Positions 1 through 5,755 of a DNA stretch of 9,373 bases are shown piece after piece; positions within the stretch are counted from its first letter, which is position 1, and each line of letters opens with the position of its first letter. Position numbers and translations under genes: made by a program. This DNA comes from a bacterium. GTDB taxonomy: Bacteria; Armatimonadota; Zipacnadia; Zipacnadales; Zipacnadaceae. The notes beneath the pieces were generated by a model. The model was given only the letters and a program-made list of their open reading frames with translations. It was not told the DNA's origin and made no database searches. The stretch is from contig JAUWJN010000071.1 in assembly GCA_030607655.1 (NCBI GenBank), positions 1-9,373 on the forward strand. Reading direction: 5' to 3'.

Positions 1-558
1 ATGGAAGATGTGGTGGTGGAAGTGGAGGGGGTGGGACTAGAGTTGGCGCCAGCAGAGATTGATCAGGCAGGGGCGGCGTTGTTGCTGGGAAGGATGAGCT
101 TTACCGAGCGCCAGAGCCTCGTGCGGAATGCAGTGCAGAAGGCGGCGGAGAGGTACGACTTCGTACTTGTGGACCTGGCTCCCGGCCTGGAGTTGCTGTC
201 GGTGGCGGGTCTGGGCGCAGCCGATGAGGTGATCGTGCCGCAGGAGTGCTCGTTTCTGGCACTGCACGGATTAAAACAGGTGGAGAACAGCATCAGGAGC
301 ATCCAAGAGGGTAACGAGCAACTGCGGGTGTGCGGGATACTGCTTACTATGCAGGATCGGCGGACAGTGCACCATCGAGAGGTGATCAAGATGGTACGGG
401 AGCGATTCGGGGAGGTAGTGTTTGAGGCGGTCGTCCCGCGAACCGTCCGGCTGCAAGATGCAGCAATAGCCCATCAGCCAATTACGCAGTATGAACCAAG
501 AAGCGAGGCTGCCAGGGTGTACCGGGCCGTCGCCCAGGAGGTGATCGAGCGTGGATAG
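1..558 (+). CDS. parA: ParA-family partition ATPase, 5'-partial
   Basis: This is the C-terminal 185 residues of a ParA/Soj-type P-loop ATPase, which drives segregation of plasmids or chromosomes by ATP-dependent binding to the nucleoid. The Walker B region is visible as YDFVLVDLAP (residues 52-61, with D58). It is followed by the family segment GLGAADEVIVPQECSFLALHGL, and near the end by VVPRTVRLQDA and ITQYEPRSEAARVYRAVAQEV, which match the usual ParA C-terminus. The Walker A lysine loop is absent because the reading frame is open at base 1, so the true start lies upstream of the window and the ATG at base 1 is probably internal. The stop (556-558) overlaps the GTG start of the next gene by 8 bases, so the two are translationally coupled. 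A MinD-like relative is possible but fits the C-terminus less well. Confidence 0.88.
   Translation: MEDVVVEVEGVGLELAPAEIDQAGAALLLGRMSFTERQSLVRNAVQKAAERYDFVLVDLAPGLELLSVAGLGAADEVIVPQECSFLALHGLKQVENSIRSIQEGNEQLRVCGILLTMQDRRTVHHREVIKMVRERFGEVVFEAVVPRTVRLQDAAIAHQPITQYEPRSEAARVYRAVAQEVIERG
536..546 (+). promoter_or_regulatory. Near-perfect Shine-Dalgarno inside parA for the downstream gene
   Basis: AGGAGGTGATC at 536-546 matches eleven consecutive bases of the usual complement of the 16S rRNA 3' end. It ends 4 bases before the GTG at 551; the AGGAGG core is 9 bases away. The site lies inside the last codons of parA (encoding QEVIE) and supports GTG 551 as the start of the RHH gene. Confidence 0.7.
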
Positions 559-1012
559 GAAGCGGAAACTGCCGACCGCCGCCGACTTTTTCGGTGGGGA
601 AGGGCCAGAGGAGAAGACAACAGAGCGGGCAGCGCGCGGTGAGGATATACTGGCAAAGACAATGGACGAAGAGGAAGAAGAGGCGGCGGCTCCAACTACC
701 AGGCGCGGACCGAGGCTGACGAAGGAAGTGCTGATGCAAGGGACCGACGAGGAGTTCGCGGCGGCAATCGAAGCGGAGAAGGCAGCAGTGTCGGCGGCGT
801 TCGAACCTAAGCCGCAGATCGTGCCGCGGCGGGCGGGCGAAAAGGTCACCTTCTACCTGCCTACGGCGATGCTGAAGCAGCTTGAAGTGGTCAAACTACA
901 ACTGCTGCTGGAGCATAACTGGAAACTGAGCAGGTCGCAAATTGTCCAGGCGCTGCTGGAAGGCATGCAGGAGAAGGTGGGGGAGATCGCCGAGTGGGCG
1001 GAGGGAGAATAA
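551..1012 (+). CDS. Ribbon-helix-helix DNA-binding protein, probable ParB-like partner of ParA
   Basis: This 153-residue protein starts with GTG at 551, behind a very strong Shine-Dalgarno, and overlaps the parA stop. Residues 1-90 are low-complexity and charged: a basic start (RKRK), an acidic run (DEEEEEAAA, about 39-47) and Ala/Glu-rich stretches, so probably disordered. The C-terminal part fits a ribbon-helix-helix fold: strand KVTFYL (98-103), helix A (about 105-123) and helix B (SRSQIVQALLEGM, 127-139). In type Ib partition systems, a small RHH protein (ParG- or Omega-like) binds the centromere and often represses its own operon, while its flexible N-terminus stimulates ParA. Position, overlap and domain order suggest that role here. 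No HTH ParB domain is present. The function is inferred from context; the RHH assignment rests on pattern reading of the last 55 residues. Confidence 0.75.
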   Translation: MDRKRKLPTAADFFGGEGPEEKTTERAARGEDILAKTMDEEEEEAAAPTTRRGPRLTKEVLMQGTDEEFAAAIEAEKAAVSAAFEPKPQIVPRRAGEKVTFYLPTAMLKQLEVVKLQLLLEHNWKLSRSQIVQALLEGMQEKVGEIAEWAEGE

Positions 1013-1020
1013 GGCTGGAG

Positions 1021-1116
1021 GCGGGGAAACCCCTTTCTGAAGAAAGTGGCTTTCCCGGTTCGACTGAGCTCACCGAAGTCCACACCCCATCCGCAAAGAC
1101 TTTTGATAGCGCGCAG
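1021..1116 (+). repeat. 96-bp direct repeat, copy 1
   Basis: Bases 1021-1116 recur at 1328-1423 with three mismatches (equivalent positions 1027, 1050 and 1100) at a fixed offset of 307. The unit contains an imperfect palindrome centred on a GAGCTC (TTCG...TGAGCTCA...CGAA) and ends in TTTTGATAGCGCGCAG. The copy starts 8 bases after the RHH gene stop. It could be a dispersed intergenic repeat or part of a partition site. Confidence 0.9.
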
Positions 1117-1153
1117 ACCGGCGCGGTCGGCCTCACGAACGCGCCGGTCTGCG
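1112..1153. repeat. 14-bp perfect inverted repeat (hairpin)
   Basis: CGCAGACCGGCGCG (1112-1125) is perfectly complementary to 1140-1153, with a 14-base loop. The left arm starts in the last bases of the 96-bp repeat. There is no T-run after it on either strand, so it is not a standard intrinsic terminator. It may still end or stabilise the parA-RHH transcript, or be a protein-binding site. Confidence 0.6.
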
Positions 1154-1208
1154 GTTGTAGATAAGGGTGAGCGGGAAGCGAGGGAGGGCGAGGGAAACGG
1201 TGGGCGCG

Positions 1209-1313
1209 GCAAGCAGCGCCCCTACGGCGGACAAGGACAAGGCGCCGGGGCGGTTGGGAGCAGCAAGCGGTTGGGTGCAGCAAGCAGCGCCCCCACGGGG
1301 GACAAGGGCAGGG
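1209..1313 (+). repeat. Two 34-bp direct repeats
   Basis: Bases 1209-1242 recur at 1280-1313 with four mismatches. Both begin GCAAGCAGCGCCCC. They lie between the two 96-bp repeats, so the whole 1013-1430 stretch is built of repeated units. No coding function is seen. Confidence 0.65.
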
Positions 1314-1327
1314 GAGGAACGGCTTTT

Positions 1328-1423
1328 GCGGGGGAACCCCTTTCTGAAGAAAGTGGTTTTCCCGGTTCGACTGAGCTCACCGAAGTCCACACCCCATCCG
1401 CAAAGATTTTTGATAGCGCGCAG
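1328..1423 (+). repeat. 96-bp direct repeat, copy 2
   Basis: This is the second copy of the unit at 1021-1116, in the same orientation. Its terminal GCGCAG pairs with CTGCGC at 1428-1433, so, as in copy 1, the 3' end of the unit is also the left arm of a hairpin made with different downstream bases. This hints that the element boundary includes a small stem-loop. Confidence 0.9.
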
Positions 1424-1623
1424 CGGGCTGCGCTTGAAAGTGAGTGGCGAGGCCGCTCAAGGGGTTGAGTGGGGAAATATGGGGGGCAAGCCCTGCCAGA
1501 GTGTAAGAACAGCGTAACGATAGCAGCAGAACAACCGAATGAGCAACGGCAGAGGGCAGTCGCGAGAAACCGGCGCGACTGCAATGATGAGGATGTGATT
1601 AGTGATCTGCGGAAAGGCTCGGG
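1424..1623. other. Intergenic region between repeats and the R-M gene
   Basis: No convincing gene is seen on either strand. The only structure is a perfect 9-bp stem, GCAGTCGCG (1556-1564) with 1574-1582 and a 9-base loop. It lies about 40 bases past the stop of the minus-strand R-M gene and might end its transcript, though it has no T-run. Confidence 0.5.
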
Positions 1624-3186
1624 CTATTCAATCGGCCAGGTGGGGATGATTTGGTCAATTTCGGCCATTAGCTGGATGGTTTCGCGGAGAGCGAGGACGA
1701 TGTGCTGGTAGTGGGTGATGTCGTCGTAGCTCAGAGGGCGGCCGAGCTTCTTGATGGTGCGGTCTTTGAGCCACTTCTGGCAGACCTGGTAGCCGCCGAT
1801 GGGAAACTCCCAGACCTCGGGTTCAACACCGGCGAAGTATTGAGTTTTGTTGATGTAGACGCGGCCGGGTCGGGGCAAGGATGCCCCTCCCACAGAGGAA
1901 GGAGGTTGGGCATCCGCAGCCTGGTTAGGACATCCTTCGACAAGCTCAGGACGGGAGGGCGGCCCTCCCACGCTAGTGGGTGGGCTGCTAATATCTTCTG
2001 TGGGAGGGGCATCCTTGCCCCGACTGCTTTCATCCTCGGGCAGCTCCACATAGCGGACGCGCTCAACTTCGTTGGTGCCGGTGATGTTGAAGGCGGGAGT
2101 GTCGCCGAGCTGGCCGGTTTCGCGCATAAGGTGCAGGTCGGCCAGGCGCTTGCCCTTGGCGATCAGGGCGGTGAAGAGGTTACGATCCGAGGTTAGGGGC
2201 AGGCGGGGGAAGTCAATCTTGAGGAACTCAGCGTGGTGCTCGCGGTAGGTGGGCGAGTGGAAGACGGCATAGGCATAGTAGAAGATATCTTCGGGGCCGA
2301 AGGTGTTTTCTAAGTCGCCCTGACCGTCGGGGATAAACTCCAGGCCGAGCTTCGCGGAGAACTCCTTAATAAACTTGGGGTTGAGATTGGGCCGCCGCCC
2401 CTGCTCCGTTGTCCCCTCCTCCGGGTAGAGGTAGAGGGGGAAGACGGTATTTATATCGTAGGCAGCCATGCACTTGTGGCCGGCGATGGTGTTTGTGACG
2501 TATACGTCAAAGGGATCGCGCGTCTGCCTCGTGGCTATGAGCGCCAGATTGTCCCCGGCCAGCATGTGCTGCATGACCCGCTTGACCGTCCGCCATACTA
2601 GAGAGTCATGGTAGAAGATCAACCGCTTGTCGAAAGGTCTATAGGTGACCGACTCTATGAATTGACGGAGATCAGTCTCCTGCCGGATCAATCGACGGGC
2701 GGCCTGGATGTTCCATCCCTTCTTCTGGGGAACGCCCAGTTGGCGGCACAGCTCAACGTCGGAATCGGTCGAATCGCGGAAGAGTTGTGCGCGTTGAAGA
2801 AGCGGGCCCTCCACGAAGTCTATGACCACGTGGTCGCGGGCTGTAGTCATGCCAACACCGTTTAGTGGAAACAGACTTGTCATCTTCCAGCCCCGATCGT
2901 ATTCGCGTTCCAGGTTTGCATCATAGGGGATGAACAGAAAATGGGGCGAAGCGGGCGATAGTTCATCCCAATGCGTCTGGCTGACATCTGTTGCTGCCAA
3001 GGTCTTGGATTTTCCCTCTTCCAGCCCCCACAAGTCGGCGTGGCGTACCGTGGCCTGTTCCGCCCGTTCTGGTTCCCGCACAAAGAGCCCAATGGCGACG
3101 CCCTGCTCGATCTCGAAGACGTTGTCATCCTTGCCGCCATCGGGGGTCTTCTCCTTCTTCCTCGAGTTCCCGTGCAGGTTTAGCAA
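1624..3186 (-). CDS. Type ISP-like restriction-modification enzyme, C-terminal part (after frameshift)
   Basis: This is the downstream portion of the enzyme whose N-terminal half lies at 3197-5026. It opens with LNLHGNSRKKEKTPDG and NVFEIEQGVAIGLFV, and ends with VYINKTQYFAGV, FPIGGYQVCQKWLKDR (461-476) and HYQHIVLALRETIQLMAEID. These are typical of the C-terminal target-recognition domain of type ISP/IIG single-chain enzymes (LlaBIII class). There is no real start here: the listed start is an internal TTG, and the in-frame homology continues upstream to about 3216 (SLIRAFDHIW). Residues about 388-440 are encoded by a palindromic repeat insertion (1869-2024) and are Pro/Ser/Gly-rich, unlike the flanking protein. 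With the frameshift corrected, the full enzyme would be about 1133 residues, without the helicase domain of classical LlaBIII. As the sequence stands, this half would not be made with the nuclease-methylase half. Confidence 0.85.
   Translation of the reverse strand: MLNLHGNSRKKEKTPDGGKDDNVFEIEQGVAIGLFVREPERAEQATVRHADLWGLEEGKSKTLAATDVSQTHWDELSPASPHFLFIPYDANLEREYDRGWKMTSLFPLNGVGMTTARDHVVIDFVEGPLLQRAQLFRDSTDSDVELCRQLGVPQKKGWNIQAARRLIRQETDLRQFIESVTYRPFDKRLIFYHDSLVWRTVKRVMQHMLAGDNLALIATRQTRDPFDVYVTNTIAGHKCMAAYDINTVFPLYLYPEEGTTEQGRRPNLNPKFIKEFSAKLGLEFIPDGQGDLENTFGPEDIFYYAYAVFHSPTYREHHAEFLKIDFPRLPLTSDRNLFTALIAKGKRLADLHLMRETGQLGDTPAFNITGTNEVERVRYVELPEDESSRGKDAPPTEDISSPPTSVGGPPSRPELVEGCPNQAADAQPPSSVGGASLPRPGRVYINKTQYFAGVEPEVWEFPIGGYQVCQKWLKDRTIKKLGRPLSYDDITHYQHIVLALRETIQLMAEIDQIIPTWPIE
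1869..2024. repeat. 156-bp palindromic repeat element inserted in frame in the R-M gene
   Basis: Bases 1869-1896 and 1997-2024 form a perfect 28-bp inverted repeat. Inside lie a GGGAGGG-CGG-CCCTCCC hairpin (about 1950-1966) and the motif CTTCGACAAGCTCAGGAC (about 1936-1953), which is related to 8160-8176. The element is 156 bp, exactly 52 codons, and the gene stays open through it. It adds residues rich in P, S and G, including RPELVEG. The flanking protein on both sides matches the family, so this is an insertion. It resembles in principle the palindromic elements known to insert in frame in Rickettsia genes. Confidence 0.8.
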
Positions 3187-3196
3187 CCAGATATGG

Positions 3197-5026
3197 TCAA
3201 AGGCTCGTATGAGGGAATTGGCGCATACCCCGAAAGGGCGGGTTGTCCAGGTAGCCGTGATTGGTGATCATGCCGACTATACCGTGGCCGGTCTCCTCGA
3301 TGCGCCACTGAGCAAAGCGCAGGAACTTCACATAGTCATCTTGTAGCCACTTGGAGTTCCTTTCCTTGATGGGCAAACCGTCCACCTTGTAGTAGTCCTC
3401 CAGAAGATCGCCGATAAAGGTCTTCACTTTGAGACTCACGGTGCTCGCCTTGATTTTTCGGCTAGGCTTGACCGTCACTTGGCGTCGTTCATGATTGACC
3501 CAGGTTTCCACTTTGCTGCCGACTTTCGCCCATATCGTTCGGGTGCTTGCATTGACGGAATGGCCGGAATATGGTGGATTGCCGAGCACGACCATAATCG
3601 GCTTCTCGCGCTTGATGTCAGCGGCGGCGTTGGCCTCCTCGGCGATGGCCAGCTGCAATCCGAAGCCCATCAGTGTATCCGTAACCTTGATGGCCTCCTC
3701 CAGCGTATTGGTCAGGTAGATGCCGAGGCGCTCGTCTCCGGAGAAGTGATAGCCCAGGTCCTGTAACTGGATTGCCAGCTTCATGTGGGCGATGGTGTAG
3801 GGGGCCATAAGTAGCTCGAAGCCGAAGAGGCGGGGGAGGACGTTTTGCTTGACATAGTCGTCGCTCCAAGCACCGGCGAGGCCGGCCTCTTTGAGGTTGG
3901 CCTTGATCTGCTCAATGACGAAGTAGAGGAAGGTGCCGGTGCCGCAGGCGGGGTCAAGAATGTAGACGTTCTCATCGGCCAGACCCAGGGGCTTGTCGAA
4001 TTTCTCCTTGAGCAGGTGGTCAATGGAGTGGACGATATACTTGACGACCGGCTCAGGCGTGTAGTAAACTCCCCGCGCTTTGCGCTTCGCAGGATCATAA
4101 GCGCCGAGGAAGTCCTCGTAGAAGTGGACGACGGGGTCTTCGCGGCCCGGCTTGCGGGCGAAGTCGGCGGCAATCTGGCTCATATCGGCGCGGTTGAGCA
4201 GTTCGGCGATATCGTCAACCGCCCAGGCGACGCGATCATCCAACTCCCGGCCACTGATGTGATAGAACAAGTCAGCCAGGAAGGGGTTCGTCTTGGGGAG
4301 GTAGCGAGCGGCTTCCCAGCGGGTGAAGTCAGCGCCGGGCTGGTCACGCCGCAGCTCAAAACAGGAACTGAACAGGCCATAAGCGAGCGTTTGAGCGTAC
4401 ATATCAGCAAAGTCGTCCGCACTCAGGTTGTGCAGTAGCGTCTCGCGGAAGGCAGCGTGGAGGGCGTGAAGAGTGCCCTGTTTGCCCTCACCGGATAGGA
4501 CGCACTTGGCGGCATAGCGGAGCTGGCGGGCCTTGCCGGCGAGGTATTGAGCGAGGTCGGTGGCAGTGGCAGCAATGAGCGGCTCGGCAGTGAAAAAGCC
4601 AGTGAGTAGCTCAGCGACCTGGACGACGCCGGCGGAGTCGCGCTTGATGTCAGTGCCATCACGCGTCAGGCGACCGACACGGGCAATCGGCTCAATTAGC
4701 TCGCCCTCGCGATACCAACGGAACTCCAGGTAGTCGGTGAGGATGACATTGGGGAAATCCAGGTAGCGGGTGAGCTGCTCGGAGCGGGCAACCTCGTCAA
4801 GATTAGTGCCGATGTCCTTGCACTCAATGTAGCCGATAGGGGCGTCGTGACGCTTGATGATGAAATCAGGAGCGCCGAAGGGGACATGGGTAGGCTCGTT
4901 AATGGCCTGGATGTCGCCACCCAATTCATCGAGCAAGTGCTGAAGCGCAAGGCGGTGAGTCTCCTCGCCGGCCTGGCCGGTGCGCAGGTTTTCGCGAAGG
5001 CTCTTGAGATATTGGGTGAAAGGCAT
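3197..5026 (-). CDS. Type ISP-like restriction-modification enzyme, nuclease and methylase half (frameshifted)
   Basis: Single-polypeptide restriction enzyme and N6-adenine DNA methyltransferase. A PD-(D/E)XK nuclease site is visible near the N-terminus: PDF (D54), then IECKD (E68, K70). A helical linker follows, then the methylase core: motif X as GVYYTPEPVVKYIV (319-332), AdoMet motif I as DPACGTGTF (358-366) and catalytic motif IV as NPPYSG (483-488). No DEAD/helicase motifs lie between nuclease and methylase, unlike LlaBIII, so it would act more like a type IIG enzyme. About residues 489-540 is a basic stretch longer than I expect for the family. The protein leaves its frame after NPPFRGMRQ (603): an extra base at 3216-3217 produces FPHTSL and a stop, whereas removing it restores SLIRAFDHIWLLNLHG. 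The ATG at 5024-5026 lacks a clear Shine-Dalgarno. The upstream gene ends in a terminator, so it probably has its own promoter. Confidence 0.88.
   Translation of the reverse strand: MPFTQYLKSLRENLRTGQAGEETHRLALQHLLDELGGDIQAINEPTHVPFGAPDFIIKRHDAPIGYIECKDIGTNLDEVARSEQLTRYLDFPNVILTDYLEFRWYREGELIEPIARVGRLTRDGTDIKRDSAGVVQVAELLTGFFTAEPLIAATATDLAQYLAGKARQLRYAAKCVLSGEGKQGTLHALHAAFRETLLHNLSADDFADMYAQTLAYGLFSSCFELRRDQPGADFTRWEAARYLPKTNPFLADLFYHISGRELDDRVAWAVDDIAELLNRADMSQIAADFARKPGREDPVVHFYEDFLGAYDPAKRKARGVYYTPEPVVKYIVHSIDHLLKEKFDKPLGLADENVYILDPACGTGTFLYFVIEQIKANLKEAGLAGAWSDDYVKQNVLPRLFGFELLMAPYTIAHMKLAIQLQDLGYHFSGDERLGIYLTNTLEEAIKVTDTLMGFGLQLAIAEEANAAADIKREKPIMVVLGNPPYSGHSVNASTRTIWAKVGSKVETWVNHERRQVTVKPSRKIKASTVSLKVKTFIGDLLEDYYKVDGLPIKERNSKWLQDDYVKFLRFAQWRIEETGHGIVGMITNHGYLDNPPFRGMRQFPHTSL
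3216..3217 (-). other. Single-base frameshift site in the R-M gene
   Basis: On the minus strand the gene reads CGC CAA TTC CCT and terminates six codons past the Q. Dropping one of the two A's at 3216-3217 (a T on the coding strand) gives CGC CAA TCC CTC ATA CGA GCC TTT GAC. This rejoins the second frame with RQSLIRAFDHIW, the family sequence. It is either a true disabling mutation or a sequencing error. No slippery heptamer or downstream structure pointing to programmed frameshifting is evident. Confidence 0.85.
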
Positions 5027-5067
5027 AGTTGAGCAGATGTTCGCCAGAGGCGCGAGGCAGTCCTCTA

Positions 5068-5096
5068 ATAAAAACCCGCAACCAAGAGGCTGCGGG
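5068..5096 (-). terminator. Intrinsic terminator of the lipoprotein gene
   Basis: Read on the minus strand: CCCGCAGCC, loop TCTT, GGTTGCGGG, then TTTTTA. The stem is 9 bp with one G-T wobble (5075-5083 with 5088-5096 on plus), followed by five T's (5070-5074). It lies 33 bases past the lipoprotein stop and 41 bases before the R-M start, so it separates the two transcripts. Confidence 0.85.
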
Positions 5097-5129
5097 GAAA
5101 GAAGTAAGACAGGTTGGCGGGAGTGGGGG

Positions 5130-5672
5130 CTACTTCTGCTCGATGAGGATTATCGCGACCTGGTCTTCGTCAGCGGCCTGGTGGACGGCAACAGAAGTCA
5201 TATCGGGTGGCTCGGCTATGCCAATGTTGAGCAGGCGACCGTCAGGCATCTTTATGTCAGATATCTTCGCGTCGGAATACTTGCCCTTGTAAAACTTGGC
5301 AACCTTGTCAAAGCTGTCCGTAGTGGTGAAGCCGAAGCTGAGCTGCTTGCCCCGATCAGTGGTGATGACCTGACCGTGCTCCTTGGTGGCACCCGGGTAA
5401 ATGGCCAGAGATAGCTCGGAAGTGTCGAGGTCCTCTCCGACGGTGATAGAATGCTTCTGGCCGGATTCGTCCTCAACAGTGACAGTGGCTTGCTCGCCAG
5501 CTTTGTCTGTCTTGATCTGAACCTCGCCCTCGTCAGTCTTAATGGTTGTCTCGCCTTTTTGCTGTAACTGGCGGCCAGCCTGAACGGCTTGCTGGGCCTC
5601 GCGGGCACGGCCGCAGCCGACCAGTAACAGGACAGATAGCAGAAGGATAGATAGAGCAGCATTGCGTAGCAT
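5130..5672 (-). CDS. Predicted lipoprotein, function unknown
   Basis: A 180-residue protein with a clear lipoprotein signal peptide: a positive start (MLRN), a hydrophobic stretch (5-18) and lipobox LLVGC with C20, so it should be lipid-anchored outside the cytoplasm. Residues 22-40 are Gln/Ala-rich and probably helical. Residues 41-80 contain two similar short segments (TTIKTDEGEVQIKTDK, then ATVTVEDESGQKHSITV), suggesting beta strands. Residues 88-180 contain SLAIYPGATKEHG, then FTTTDSFDKVAKFYKGKY. I know this as a recurring pattern (YPGA ... T.DS.DKV..FY) in uncharacterised secreted proteins, with no assigned function. The start is supported by GGAGG 8 bases upstream, and the gene has its own consensus promoter and terminator, so it is a single-gene transcript. 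Nothing ties it to the flanking R-M or repA genes. Confidence 0.85.
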   Translation of the reverse strand: MLRNAALSILLLSVLLLVGCGRAREAQQAVQAGRQLQQKGETTIKTDEGEVQIKTDKAGEQATVTVEDESGQKHSITVGEDLDTSELSLAIYPGATKEHGQVITTDRGKQLSFGFTTTDSFDKVAKFYKGKYSDAKISDIKMPDGRLLNIGIAEPPDMTSVAVHQAADEDQVAIILIEQK

Positions 5673-5710
5673 AATGTGGTCCTCCAGCAGGGCGTGATGT
5701 AATTAAAAAG

Positions 5711-5739
5711 ATTATAGGGGCAACAAACATAGATGTCAA
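5711..5739 (-). promoter_or_regulatory. Perfect sigma-70 consensus promoter of the lipoprotein gene
   Basis: On the minus strand, TTGACA (5734-5739 on plus as TGTCAA) and TATAAT (5711-5716 as ATTATA) are separated by exactly 17 bases. Both hexamers match the consensus fully. The expected transcription start is near 5704, leaving a leader of about 30 bases with GGAGG before the ATG at 5672. The promoter lies in the short gap after the repA stop. Confidence 0.85.
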
Positions 5740-5755
5740 GTAGGGCAGATGCTTG

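Noticed and set aside
1021..1423. CRISPR array
   Set aside because: There are only two long copies with a 211-bp gap, and no short regular repeat-spacer pattern or cas gene.
1046..1584. Several frames of 116-140 codons on both strands in the repeat block
   Set aside because: They are made of the direct repeats and GC-rich low-complexity sequence, and lack ribosome sites or any family resemblance.
3845..4438. 197-codon plus-strand frame
   Set aside because: It is antisense to the methylase core of the R-M gene, whose motifs X and I are intact on the minus strand.
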